64,000 nucleotides of DNA, taken from Bacteroides luhongzhouii. GTDB taxonomy: Bacteria > Bacteroidota > Bacteroidia > Bacteroidales > Bacteroidaceae. The notes beneath the pieces are model-generated. The model did not search any database, was not told where the DNA came from, and saw only the letters and a program-made list of their open reading frames with translations. This document shows positions 16,374 through 24,741 of the stretch, piece by piece (the stretch's first letter is position 1; the number at the start of each line of letters is the position of its first letter). The stretch is from positions 5,270,001-5,334,000 of the forward strand of contig NZ_CP059973.1 of NCBI RefSeq assembly GCF_009193295.2, read 5' to 3'. Made by a program: the position numbers and the translations under genes.

Positions 16374-18205
16374 TATCCTATCTTCATTAATACGTCATCT
16401 TCTGAAACAGCATCTCCCGGGTTGACACAGATAGCAGTCACTGTACCACCAAACTCTGCACGGATGGCATTGTAGGTCTTCATCGCTTCTACATAGCAGA
16501 TTACATCACCTTCTTTCACTGTGTCACCTACTTGCAAAGGAGTTTCCTGCGCACCTTTCACTAAGAAGAACTTGCCTTCCAACGGAGAAAGTACTTCTTT
16601 ACCCTCTCCTGCCGGAGCTGCAGCACTTGCAGGAGCAGCAGGTAGTTCGGTATCACCGTATGCTACCGTCACACGATAAGCCTGTCCGTCCACTTGTACG
16701 GTCAGTGTCTTCGGTTTGGCGTCTTCTTCCGGAGATTTATCTTTTTCGGCACGACGTTTGACTACGTCTTCCAGGAAGTCTTCTTTTGCTTTGCCACTCT
16801 TATAAGCCTCATATTGAGCCGGGTGCATAGCATATTCGAAGAGTTCTTCATCGTCCTGTCCCACTTCCCATTTGTTCTCTTTCATCAGTTTGCGGTATTT
16901 GTCGAGGGCATCAGGATAGTTATTCTGCGGATCACCTTCAAAGAACTTACGACCTTCACGTTCCGCCTTTTCAATGATTTCGGGAGCAAGTTTGCCCGGC
17001 AGACGTCCGGCTTTACCCAGAATCATATCCCAGATATCATCTGCAATCATTCCCCAACGGTCTTTTCCTTTTTCCATGGCCATCACGTTCATCATGGCAA
17101 GATTCTTCACGTATTGGCTGAACGGAGTCACCAATGGAGGATAACCGACACGAGGCCATACATAAGCCACTTCATCAAAAAGCTTGATGAGCAACTGGTC
17201 TTGCGTCATAAACGGCAGATTGTGTTTTGCCTTATATTTATTGATTGATTCCAAATTGGATTCGAGGTCGGCCATCAGACTACCCATCATACCGCCGGGA
17301 AGTCCGGGAGCAATCAGCAAGGAGTTCATCAGACGGTTTTTCGGGCTGATATACAAGCCGAGGAAGTCGTCCATAAATTCCTGAATCATGCCGCGCACTT
17401 TCATGTAGGCTTCCATATTGATTTCGGGCACTTGATATCCGGCGTCTTTCAGCATCGCCTGCACGCTAAGCAAGTCAGCGTGACCTGTTCCCCATGATAG
17501 TGGTTCCATGCCTACGTCGATGTAGTCACAACCGGCTTCGCATACTTCGAGGATGCTTGCCATGTTGAATCCGGGACCTGCATGGCTGTGATACTGAACA
17601 GGGATTTCGGGATGTGCCGCCTTGATATTTGCTACGATCTTACCTAATGATACGGGACGACCGATGCCTGCCATGTCTTTGATACAGATTTCGTCTGCTC
17701 CCAGTTTGATAAGTTCCAGCGCCATATTGGTGTAGTACTCTACGGTATGGATAGGCGAATGAGTGATGCAAAGCGAGCATTGCGAAATCATGCCTGCTTC
17801 CTTCGCGTATGTGATGGAAGGAGCAATGTTACGCACGTCGTTCAATCCGCAGAATGTACGGGTAATGTCTGTTCCTTGTGCTTTCTTTACTTTGTAGAAT
17901 AATTTGCGGACGTCTGCCGGAACGGGGCTCATACGGAGTCCGTTCAGTGCGCGGTCGAGCATGTGGGTTTGAATACCGGCTTCATGGAACGGTTTTGTCC
18001 ATTCACGCACAGCTTTATTCGGGTTTTCACCAAACAATAAATTTACCTGTTCAAAACCTCCGCCGTTTGTTTCTACGCGGGCAAAACAGCCCATTTCAAT
18101 GATGGCAGGAGCTACCTTTACGAGTTGGTCTACACGAGGTACGTATTTTCCGGCAGATTGCCACATATCTCGGAAAACCAAACTAAACTTTACTTCTCTT
18201 TTCAT
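16373..18205 (-). CDS. oadA: Oxaloacetate decarboxylase alpha subunit with biotinyl domain
   Basis: This 610-residue fusion joins a carboxyltransferase (pyruvate carboxylase C-terminal-like) to a biotin carrier. The TIM barrel is at about 1-290, with the metal and pocket motifs EICIKDMAGIG and VQYHSHAGPG. A PYC/OadA conserved domain covers about 300-470, an Ala/Pro-rich linker about 525-540 (ELPAAPASAAAPAGEG), and the biotinyl domain runs from about 541 to the end with EAMKTYNA (acceptor Lys at about 576). It catalyses carboxyl transfer from oxaloacetate (or a related 2-oxoacid ester) to biotin. The MKM motif of many carriers is MKT here, as in other OadA proteins. Pyruvate carboxylase subunit B is an alternative name for the same fold, but the neighbouring beta and gamma pump subunits favour the decarboxylase. 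Confidence 0.92.
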   Translation of the reverse strand: MKREVKFSLVFRDMWQSAGKYVPRVDQLVKVAPAIIEMGCFARVETNGGGFEQVNLLFGENPNKAVREWTKPFHEAGIQTHMLDRALNGLRMSPVPADVRKLFYKVKKAQGTDITRTFCGLNDVRNIAPSITYAKEAGMISQCSLCITHSPIHTVEYYTNMALELIKLGADEICIKDMAGIGRPVSLGKIVANIKAAHPEIPVQYHSHAGPGFNMASILEVCEAGCDYIDVGMEPLSWGTGHADLLSVQAMLKDAGYQVPEINMEAYMKVRGMIQEFMDDFLGLYISPKNRLMNSLLIAPGLPGGMMGSLMADLESNLESINKYKAKHNLPFMTQDQLLIKLFDEVAYVWPRVGYPPLVTPFSQYVKNLAMMNVMAMEKGKDRWGMIADDIWDMILGKAGRLPGKLAPEIIEKAEREGRKFFEGDPQNNYPDALDKYRKLMKENKWEVGQDDEELFEYAMHPAQYEAYKSGKAKEDFLEDVVKRRAEKDKSPEEDAKPKTLTVQVDGQAYRVTVAYGDTELPAAPASAAAPAGEGKEVLSPLEGKFFLVKGAQETPLQVGDTVKEGDVICYVEAMKTYNAIRAEFGGTVTAICVNPGDAVSEDDVLMKIG

Positions 18206-18231
18206 GTCTTTCAGTGATATTCTTTATAGAT

Positions 18232-18492
18232 TTATAATTTTTCTACTTTAGTGATTTTTCCTTTACCTTGTGTCACCACGTTTACAGCAGCTGTAATGGC
18301 GGCTAAGATGTTTCCCGGAACAGGGGCAGGACCTTGCGATGCTTCCCGCTTCACAGGAACCACTTCTTCAGGAGCATACTTGTTGACTAATGTAATCAAC
18401 AACTTACCTAAACAAATCACAATCAGCAGAATAACAAACACGGTAGCCATTCCGACCACCATCAGCAGGATCGCTGTTTCGATATTTTCCAT
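18232..18492 (-). CDS. oadG: Oxaloacetate decarboxylase gamma subunit
   Basis: This small membrane subunit (86 residues) has one N-terminal transmembrane helix (ETAILLMVVGMATVFVILLI) followed by a short cytosolic tail rich in Pro and Ala, ending in AAITAAVNVVTQGKGKITKV. Gamma subunits anchor the alpha subunit to the beta pump. I chose the ATG at 18492 because the helix should begin close to the N-terminus; the frame is open a further 12 codons. It is the first gene of the operon, 27 nt before oadA. Unlike its counterpart at 1473-2393 it has no extracytoplasmic domain. Confidence 0.85.
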   Translation of the reverse strand: MENIETAILLMVVGMATVFVILLIVICLGKLLITLVNKYAPEEVVPVKREASQGPAPVPGNILAAITAAVNVVTQGKGKITKVEKL

Positions 18493-18652
18493 ATAATAAA
18501 CTATTAGTATTTTAAGTTGTTTGTCCAAAAAGCGTTCGAAAATACCAAATTTTTATTATAAAATAAATTAAGAAAGGAATATAATGTATAAAAACGTCAT
18601 TTCTCTGATTGAAAAACCAGATGATTTACCATTGAACGATTTATCGTCCCTA

Positions 18653-18691
18653 CAAAAAAAATATGAGAGAAAGCCCCTCAACTTTCTCTCA
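18653..18691 (-). terminator. Minus-strand hairpin with T-tract, upstream of oadG
   Basis: On the minus strand GAGAGAAAG / CTTTCTCTC is followed by ATATTTTTTTTG. It would stop a transcript coming from about 19.2 kb before it reaches oadG, 160 nt further on. It is either the end of an unrecognised RNA or an attenuator in the oad leader. Confidence 0.6.
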
Positions 18692-19214
18692 CACTCTGAT
18701 AAAACAATTATTAAATAAAAATACTCAATGATAGACCGGTTCAGCCCTTTTCTGGTTTCATACTCTCTTAACCTACTATTAAACTACCAGATAAAACCGG
18801 TCTTGTTAAACCTCTCATGCGCCATCACGGCTTTCATTCTTTTAATTAGCGTAGCAGTCTAGCAGAAAAACCCTTTTAAGCCAACTAAGTCTGTTTGATC
18901 GGAAAAAAACAAGCCTCTAAAGCTCATATTACTTCCGATGAGGGAACCTTTCCGGCTTACGTCTGTGGCAGGAATGATTCATCTGCCACTGTCTATTGTT
19001 TGCTTTGAGTCTTAGTTTGTATTTCTTTTAAAACATTGTTTGTTTTGAATCCCGGCCTTATTTCTACCGGATAATTTCTAATTTCTTCTACAACATTTAA
19101 TCTTCTAATCAATTCTACCGTTTTCTTCAAACATCATTAAATAGCTCATCTATTAGAAAGAGAAGCACTCGTTGCTTTTTTACCAAGAAAAAACGAAGAA
19201 AATTTGAAGAAAAA
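18692..19214. other. Non-coding interval between oadG and the anti-sigma gene
   Basis: I see no credible ORF. Notable structure: GACCGGTT (about 18734) against AACCGGTC (about 18795), a GTGGCAG / CTGCCAC hairpin at about 18965-18989, and CCGG-CTTATTTCTA-CCGG near 19055. It could hold a small RNA ending at the 18653-18691 terminator, but I cannot match it to a known family. Confidence 0.4.
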
Positions 19215-19215
19215 C

Positions 19216-19254
19216 AAAAAAGCCTCTTCCGGATAGTCAGAAGAGGCTTTTTTT
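19216..19254 (-). terminator. Terminator of the ECF sigma/anti-sigma operon
   Basis: AAAAAGCCTCTT / AAGAGGCTTTTTT forms a strong stem with a T-tract on the minus strand. It starts at the anti-sigma stop codon. Confidence 0.85.
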
Positions 19255-20092
19255 ATTGCAAAATAATTTCTTTCCCTCGTATTTGATAACTGATTCCACA
19301 CGATCCGAAAACTTTTTCCAGTGTGGCGTTCAGGTCTTTCGTTAAGACCGTCCCGTTGTAGGTCAGTCCCTCGCACTTCTCATGCCCGACGACTGTTACC
19401 TTAAATATATGCTCAATATCTGCCACTACATTTATCAGCGGGTCATCTTCATATCCTAACACTTCAGGGAACTCCGATTCTTCCGCCTTTTTTTCTACAG
19501 GTACAATCTTGGTTTCATCGCAACGCACACTTTCTCCGGCAAGCAATGTATGATTACCTACGGCAGTCTCAACTTTCACGCTTCCTTCCTCACAGTTTAC
19601 GAACATCTTCTTTCCCTGCTGATCGACCAGGAATTTAGTGCCGAGCACCGTCACGTCACCGGCTTCAGTGCTGACGGTAAATGTCTTGCCTTTAGTCACA
19701 TTGAAAGAGGCTTTACCCAACAATTGCAACTTACGTTCCCAAAGCCATGTTATATGATTGTAAGTCAAACGTGAGTTTTCCATCACCTGCACACTACTGC
19801 CATCGGGCAATTCATAATTCATTGCAGTATTACTTGTCTCCACTTTTTCCTCTGCCAGGAAGTAACTGCCTACCCCCAAAAGAAAGACAACCGCAGCTGC
19901 CACTCCCCAAGAAAAGGAGAAGCTTTTTCCGACACTTTGTTTTCTTTTCCGGCTTAAGGTAATCTTATGGCTTTCTTCGCGCTGCAACTTTAATTTATCG
20001 CCTATCTCTTTCTTACGGGAAAATATTTCGCCCATTAGAGGAAGCTTACCGTCCTCCAGGTATTTATCTAAAGATTCTGTCCACTTTTCCAT
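19253..20092 (-). CDS. FecR-type anti-sigma factor
   Basis: This 279-residue membrane-spanning regulator pairs with the sigma factor encoded 9 nt upstream. A short cytosolic N-terminus (about 1-60) is followed by one transmembrane helix (GVAAAVVFLLGVGSYFLA, about 63-80). A periplasmic FecR domain covers about 90-190 (ELPDGSSVQVMENSRLTYNH, then GKASFNVTKGKTFTVST and VLGTKFLV). A C-terminal secretin/TonB-N-like domain (about 215-279; YNGTVLTKDLNATLEKVFGS) ends at EIILQ. In Bacteroides such pairs usually control a SusC/SusD-like uptake locus that signals through the SusC N-terminal domain. Here no SusC/D follows: the operon ends at a terminator and non-coding DNA. The partner must be elsewhere or lost. 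Confidence 0.88.
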   Translation of the reverse strand: MEKWTESLDKYLEDGKLPLMGEIFSRKKEIGDKLKLQREESHKITLSRKRKQSVGKSFSFSWGVAAAVVFLLGVGSYFLAEEKVETSNTAMNYELPDGSSVQVMENSRLTYNHITWLWERKLQLLGKASFNVTKGKTFTVSTEAGDVTVLGTKFLVDQQGKKMFVNCEEGSVKVETAVGNHTLLAGESVRCDETKIVPVEKKAEESEFPEVLGYEDDPLINVVADIEHIFKVTVVGHEKCEGLTYNGTVLTKDLNATLEKVFGSCGISYQIRGKEIILQ

Positions 20093-20100
20093 ATCTCACC

Positions 20101-20691
20101 TCAATTAAAAATCCACAAATTAGCTGCCACCAGTAACAAGAAAGATTTGCTCATGCGCTCCCGTAAACTGGATATAGCCATATGAGTAGTATTGTAAACT
20201 GTACGCGAAGTGAGCCCCATCACCTGGGCTATTTCTTCCGGACTCATCTTCTTATAGTACTTCAGATACAATACCTCCCGCTGTTGCTTTGTCAAATTAT
20301 TCAGTTCTTTCTGCAAAACTTCCAGCTGTTCTTTTTCCAACTCTGAATGGATAATAGCAGTTTCAATATCGATCTCCAGATCAAACTGATATTCGTTTGT
20401 GCCTACTTCATCCAGTGATTTGAATGATCCACTATTCTCTTTTTTCAGCTCGTTCACTATCATGTGTCTCAACGAAACACACAAGTAAGCGGGTATGGAT
20501 TGAGGCGCCGCGCAAGTTTCTCTTTTCTCAAAGATATAAACAAACAACGACTGTATCGCTTCGGTCACCAGAGTATCATCACCGGCTATCTTCATGCCAT
20601 ATCCATACAGTAAATCTGCATATTGCTCATAAAGCTGCCGGAATGCCTCTTCATCCCCTTGCTGAATCTTATCCCAGGATAGTGTCTTCAT
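20101..20691 (-). CDS. ECF-family RNA polymerase sigma-70 factor
   Basis: This 196-residue sigma factor has region 2 at about 18-85 (LYEQYADLLYGYGMKIAGDD, then SIPAYLCVSLRHMIVNELKK) and region 4 at about 125-180 (LNNLTKQQREVLYLKYYKKM, then EEIAQVMGLTSRTVYNTTHM, a clear helix-turn-helix). It is co-transcribed with the FecR-type anti-sigma factor that follows after 9 nt. It begins 77 nt after the prfC stop and I see no good promoter between them, so read-through from prfC is possible. The regulon cannot be read from this window. Confidence 0.92.
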   Translation of the reverse strand: MKTLSWDKIQQGDEEAFRQLYEQYADLLYGYGMKIAGDDTLVTEAIQSLFVYIFEKRETCAAPQSIPAYLCVSLRHMIVNELKKENSGSFKSLDEVGTNEYQFDLEIDIETAIIHSELEKEQLEVLQKELNNLTKQQREVLYLKYYKKMSPEEIAQVMGLTSRTVYNTTHMAISSLRERMSKSFLLLVAANLWIFN

Positions 20692-20768
20692 TTCTCTTCA
20701 CTCATTTATATGAGATATGTTTTCCCTTTTTTTACCTGATTTTTTAGTTAAAATCGTACGAATATGTC

Positions 20769-22343
20769 TTAAAACTCGCTCGTAAAGTGGAATTTTATGT
20801 GTTTAAAGTCTATCTGAGCCATCTGAAGTACATAACCGGAGTCTGCCAGGAACACATCGCGCCCTTCTCTATCCTTTGCCATGTATTGGTATTTACGTTT
20901 CTTGAAAGCCTCCAGTTCCGCCGGGTCATCACTCTCCACCCAACAAGCCTTATAAAGGCTTACCGGCTCCCAACGACAGGACGCATTGTATTCATTCAAC
21001 AAACGATACTGAATGACCTCAAACTGCAACTGTCCCACCGTACCAATAATCTTACGCCCATTGAACTGATTGACAAACAGCTGTGCCACACCTTCATCCA
21101 TCAACTGATCGATACCTTTTGCCAACTGTTTCTGTTTCATCGGATCGGCATTCTCGATATACTTGAACATCTCCGGCGAGAAGCTCGGCAATCCGCGGAA
21201 ATGAAGCTGTTCACCCTCTGTCAATGTATCGCCAATCTTAAAAGTACCATTATCCGGCAGACCGATAATATCTCCTGCATAAGCTTCGTCGATCGTTGTT
21301 TTGCGCTGTGCCATAAACTGGGTAGGCGATGAAAAACGCACTGTTTTTCCATGACGAACGTGTGTATATGGAGCATTGCGGACAAACTTACCCGAACAAA
21401 TCTTACAGAATGCCACACAAGAACGATGGTTAGGATCAATATTGGCAGTTATCTTAAAAATGAAGCCGGTGAATTTCGGTTCGTCAGGTTTCACTTCACG
21501 CTCTTCTGCCTGTACAGGACGAGGGCTGGGAGCTATCTCTACGAAACAGTTCAGCAACTCTTGCACACCGAAGTTGTTCAACGCCGATCCAAAGAATACA
21601 GGCGCACAGTCTCCTGCCAAATAGGATTCCGAATCAAATTCCGGATAAACACCCTCAATCAGTTCCAAATCACCACGCAGCTTGTCTGCCAACGACTTGC
21701 CAATTTGCTGATCCAGTTCTTCCGAATGAATATCGACTGCCACTTTCTCTGTAACCATCTGTTTGGATGGCTGATACAAGTCCAGTTTCTGTTCGTAGAT
21801 ATTGTATACTCCTTTAAAACGTGCTCCCTGCTCGATCGGCCAGGACAAGGGACGAACCTGAATCATCAGTTCTTCTTCGAGTTCATCGAGCAAATCGAAC
21901 GGGTCTTTTCCTTCACGGTCCATTTTGTTGACGAAGATAATTACCGGAGTCTTTCTCATACGACACACCTCCATCAGTTTACGCGTCTGCGTTTCCACAC
22001 CTTTTGCACCGTCTACAACGATGATAACGCTGTCCACAGCCGTCAGCGTGCGGTATGTATCTTCGGCAAAGTCCTGGTGACCGGGAGTATCGAGAATGTT
22101 AATCTTATAGTCCCGATAGTCGAATTCCATCACGGAAGTCGTTACCGAAATACCACGTTGTTTCTCGATTTCCATCCAGTCGGATGTAGCCGTCTTTTTA
22201 ATCTTATTACTCTTTACCGCGCCAGCTACCTGTATCTGACCTCCGAAAAGCAATAACTTTTCCGTCAAAGATGTCTTACCGGCATCCGGATGCGCAATAA
22301 TGGCGAACGTCCGCCGTCTCAAAATTTCTGTATTATCTGCCAT
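20769..22343 (-). CDS. prfC: Peptide chain release factor 3
   Basis: This translational GTPase recycles class I release factors from the ribosome. The 524-residue protein has G1 [15 protein letters not shown], switch [10 protein letters not shown] and G4 NKMDRE in the N-terminal G domain, then domain II (about 290-390) and the RF3 C-terminal domain ([20 protein letters not shown]). It is the last gene of a minus-strand group with rmlD 68 nt upstream. No terminator is apparent between it and the sigma gene. Confidence 0.95.
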   Translation of the reverse strand: MADNTEILRRRTFAIIAHPDAGKTSLTEKLLLFGGQIQVAGAVKSNKIKKTATSDWMEIEKQRGISVTTSVMEFDYRDYKINILDTPGHQDFAEDTYRTLTAVDSVIIVVDGAKGVETQTRKLMEVCRMRKTPVIIFVNKMDREGKDPFDLLDELEEELMIQVRPLSWPIEQGARFKGVYNIYEQKLDLYQPSKQMVTEKVAVDIHSEELDQQIGKSLADKLRGDLELIEGVYPEFDSESYLAGDCAPVFFGSALNNFGVQELLNCFVEIAPSPRPVQAEEREVKPDEPKFTGFIFKITANIDPNHRSCVAFCKICSGKFVRNAPYTHVRHGKTVRFSSPTQFMAQRKTTIDEAYAGDIIGLPDNGTFKIGDTLTEGEQLHFRGLPSFSPEMFKYIENADPMKQKQLAKGIDQLMDEGVAQLFVNQFNGRKIIGTVGQLQFEVIQYRLLNEYNASCRWEPVSLYKACWVESDDPAELEAFKKRKYQYMAKDREGRDVFLADSGYVLQMAQIDFKHIKFHFTSEF

Positions 22344-22411
22344 AGTTTTTTAGTTAGAATTATGAATTATAAGCATGAATGGGCTATGCTGGAATAACAT
22401 AGCCAAATTCA

Positions 22412-23272
22412 TTATTCATCTTTCATAATTTTATCAATGCATTGTTTGAGGCTCTCCTCCCAATGAGGAATCTCTATATCGAACGTTGTTTTTATTTTTG
22501 TTTTATCAAGCACGGAATATGCCGGACGGTTTGCTTTCGCAGGATATTCGGCTGTATGCAAAGGGGTCACTTTGCAGGTGGTTATTCCTGCCAGGCGATG
22601 AATAGCTACTGTGAAATCGTACCAGGAACAAACTCCCTCATTGCTGAAATGGTAAATACCGCGAACTACACCTTTATTAATAATGGTATAGATGGCCCGT
22701 GCCAAGTCATTGGCATATGTCGGAGTTCCGATTTGGTCGAAAACAACCCCCAAACTGTCACGCTCTTTTCCAAGACGAATCATCGTCTTCACGAAATTAT
22801 TACCGAAAGTGGAATAGAGCCATGCAGTACGGATAACGACTGTTTTCTCACAGCAATTCATTACCTCCTTTTCTCCCTCCAGTTTAGTGGTGCCGTACAC
22901 AGAATCCGGGCAGGGATCGCACTCTTCTGTGTATGGAGTATGCGCAGTACCGTCAAATACATAGTCAGTAGATACTTGTATCATGGCAGCACCATTGGCT
23001 TGGGCCGCACTTGCCAGTTGTTTTGGTGCTTCACAATTCAATTTGTATGCTAATTCTTGATTATCTTCTGCTTTATCTACAGCTGTATAAGCTGCACAAT
23101 TAACAACAAGCTCAATCTGCTTCTCTGCCATATAAGCCCAAACAGCTTGCGCATCACAAATGTCGAGCTCCTGCACATCTGTGAAATAATACGTATGTTG
23201 CGGGTTCTCTTTCGCAAGCACCTGCATCTCATTGCCAAGCTGACCGTTGGCACCCGTTACTAAAATTCTCAT
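22412..23272 (-). CDS. rmlD: dTDP-4-dehydrorhamnose reductase
   Basis: This is the last step of dTDP-L-rhamnose synthesis, the NAD(P)H-dependent reduction of dTDP-4-dehydro-L-rhamnose. The 286-residue short-chain dehydrogenase fold has an N-terminal nucleotide motif GANGQLGNEM, VNCAAYTAVDKAE, STDYVFDGTAHTPYTEE and the catalytic Y-x-x-x-K in SVYGTTKLEGE. Its start codon follows directly on the stop of the DUF4924 gene. rmlA, B and C are not here, so the rest of the pathway is encoded elsewhere. The product feeds O-antigen or capsule assembly. Confidence 0.93.
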   Translation of the reverse strand: MRILVTGANGQLGNEMQVLAKENPQHTYYFTDVQELDICDAQAVWAYMAEKQIELVVNCAAYTAVDKAEDNQELAYKLNCEAPKQLASAAQANGAAMIQVSTDYVFDGTAHTPYTEECDPCPDSVYGTTKLEGEKEVMNCCEKTVVIRTAWLYSTFGNNFVKTMIRLGKERDSLGVVFDQIGTPTYANDLARAIYTIINKGVVRGIYHFSNEGVCSWYDFTVAIHRLAGITTCKVTPLHTAEYPAKANRPAYSVLDKTKIKTTFDIEIPHWEESLKQCIDKIMKDE

Positions 23273-23818
23273 TTATTCATCCAGTTTTAATTCACCTTTA
23301 CGGTCTTTATCATAATAATTTGCCAACATAGAAAGGAAACTAGTGATAGCTTCCACTGCCTTGGCAGTGCCTTCGCTGATAGGTTTCTTTTGAAGACGAA
23401 GCAGGAGCACTCCATACAACGCTTCAAAACAGGTTTCCAGTTCGGGCTCATCTTTCTTGCCGTTTTTATTCCGTAATTCTACGATAAATGGCAATGCCTT
23501 GAAATAAGCGGCACTGTAAAAAGGAAATTTAGGAGAAGAGGACAATGCGTTATGCAACTCTGTCAGATTGATAATCACGTTCTTATTAATCTGCAGATGC
23601 CCTTTTTCCCGTACTCCTTCCTCGCCCATCATCGTTATCAGATTGGTATACCATTCTCGCATGGCAGGCCGCTGATCTTCCGGATAACGGACAATTACAT
23701 TTGCCTCCATCTCTTCCGGTTCACAATGATTGGCGCGGATCAAGTCTTCCTCTTGCCACATATATATAAGGTATTCGGCAATGTTTCTCTCTTTCAGTTG
23801 TTGTGCTATCTGATTCAT
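23273..23818 (-). CDS. DUF4924-family conserved Bacteroidales protein
   Basis: This 181-residue soluble protein, mostly helical, has no signal peptide. The opening QLKERNIAEYLIYMWQEEDL and the segments FPFYSAAYFKALPFIVELRN and CFEALYGVLLLRL match a family I know only as a domain of unknown function widespread in Bacteroidales. It lies between lysE-like (11 nt upstream) and rmlD (0 nt downstream), so it is tightly co-translated. No function can be inferred beyond this linkage. Confidence 0.75.
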   Translation of the reverse strand: MNQIAQQLKERNIAEYLIYMWQEEDLIRANHCEPEEMEANVIVRYPEDQRPAMREWYTNLITMMGEEGVREKGHLQINKNVIINLTELHNALSSSPKFPFYSAAYFKALPFIVELRNKNGKKDEPELETCFEALYGVLLLRLQKKPISEGTAKAVEAITSFLSMLANYYDKDRKGELKLDE

Positions 23819-23829
23819 TATGTTATCTC

Positions 23830-24483
23830 TTAATAAAGTGACTCTCCCAACAAAGTATAAATCAATCCGGCAACAGATACCAGCATTACGATACTTCCTA
23901 CAACACGATTCAGTATCCAGATACCACGTAAATTGAATTTAGTGCGCACCTTATTCACAAAATAAGTGATACCCAACCACCAAGTCAATGCTCCTATAGC
24001 AATTGCAAGATATCCCGTGATCTCTTCAAACACCAGGACTCCCGGCTGCACAAAGGCAAAGCGGGCAAAAAGTCCGATAAACAGGAAGATTATCAAGGGG
24101 TTGGATAGAGTGACGAAAAAGGCGGTAATAAAATTATGGAAATAAGAACCTTTACTGGACGAAGCCGGACGAATGGATTGCACCGGATTGCTACGAAAGG
24201 TATATATACCAAAAAGGAGTAGCATGACACTCCCCAACAACTGCAGATAGAAAATATTCTTATTAATATAATCGAACACAAAACTCATCCCGTAACCGGT
24301 GAGCAAAGCATAGGCTATATCGCTCAACGAGGCTCCCAGCCCCGTTACGAATCCGTACCAACGCCCTTTATTCAGAGTCCTCTGGATGCATAATACGCCC
24401 ACCGGACCGAGGGGTGCGGACACAACAACGCCAATAATAAAGCCTTTCACTAATATATCGAATATTGTCTCTATCTGAATCAT
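23830..24483 (-). CDS. LysE-family translocator
   Basis: This 217-residue inner-membrane exporter of the LysE/RhtB superfamily has six predicted hydrophobic segments. The family motif near the N-terminus is present (SAPLGPVGVLCIQRTLNKGR), followed by GFVTGLGASLSDIAYAL. A mid-protein loop is followed by SNPLIIFLFIGLFARFAF, with the conserved Asn-Pro. Members export amino acids or related small molecules; the substrate here is unknown. The frame is open upstream to 24582, but the ATG at 24483 begins the first transmembrane region at the usual distance. It is the first gene of the four-gene minus-strand operon. Confidence 0.82.
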   Translation of the reverse strand: MIQIETIFDILVKGFIIGVVVSAPLGPVGVLCIQRTLNKGRWYGFVTGLGASLSDIAYALLTGYGMSFVFDYINKNIFYLQLLGSVMLLLFGIYTFRSNPVQSIRPASSSKGSYFHNFITAFFVTLSNPLIIFLFIGLFARFAFVQPGVLVFEEITGYLAIAIGALTWWLGITYFVNKVRTKFNLRGIWILNRVVGSIVMLVSVAGLIYTLLGESLY

Positions 24484-24653
24484 GTCGCAAATATCGCACT
24501 TTTTTGTGATATGGGGATAGTATATTAACGTTTTTTCCACACAAGAATCACTATATATAGCGATAATAAGTAAAACGTACATCGAAAATAAACATATTAA
24601 ATAAGGTATAGGAATTTATTCTCTATTTTTTTCCTACCACCAACGAAATTGAT

Positions 24654-24661
24654 TATCTTTG
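24654..24661 (+). promoter_or_regulatory. -7 element upstream of purL
   Basis: TATCTTTG is a perfect Bacteroides -7 box. The -33 position is T-rich rather than TTTG. The leader to the purL ATG would be about 73 nt and contains a tandem repeat. Confidence 0.6.
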
Positions 24662-24701
24662 CGCCACAGAAAAAGAGAAGAGTTTCTCCTGCAGGAACTT
24701 C

Positions 24702-24731
24702 AATCGTAAAATCGTAAATCGTAAAATCGTA
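24702..24731 (+). repeat. Tandem 15-bp repeat in the purL leader
   Basis: AATCGTAAAATCGTA occurs twice head to tail (24702-24716 and 24717-24731), itself made of ATCGTAA half-units, ending 10 nt before the start codon. Confidence 0.75.
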
Positions 24732-24741
24732 AATATACAAC

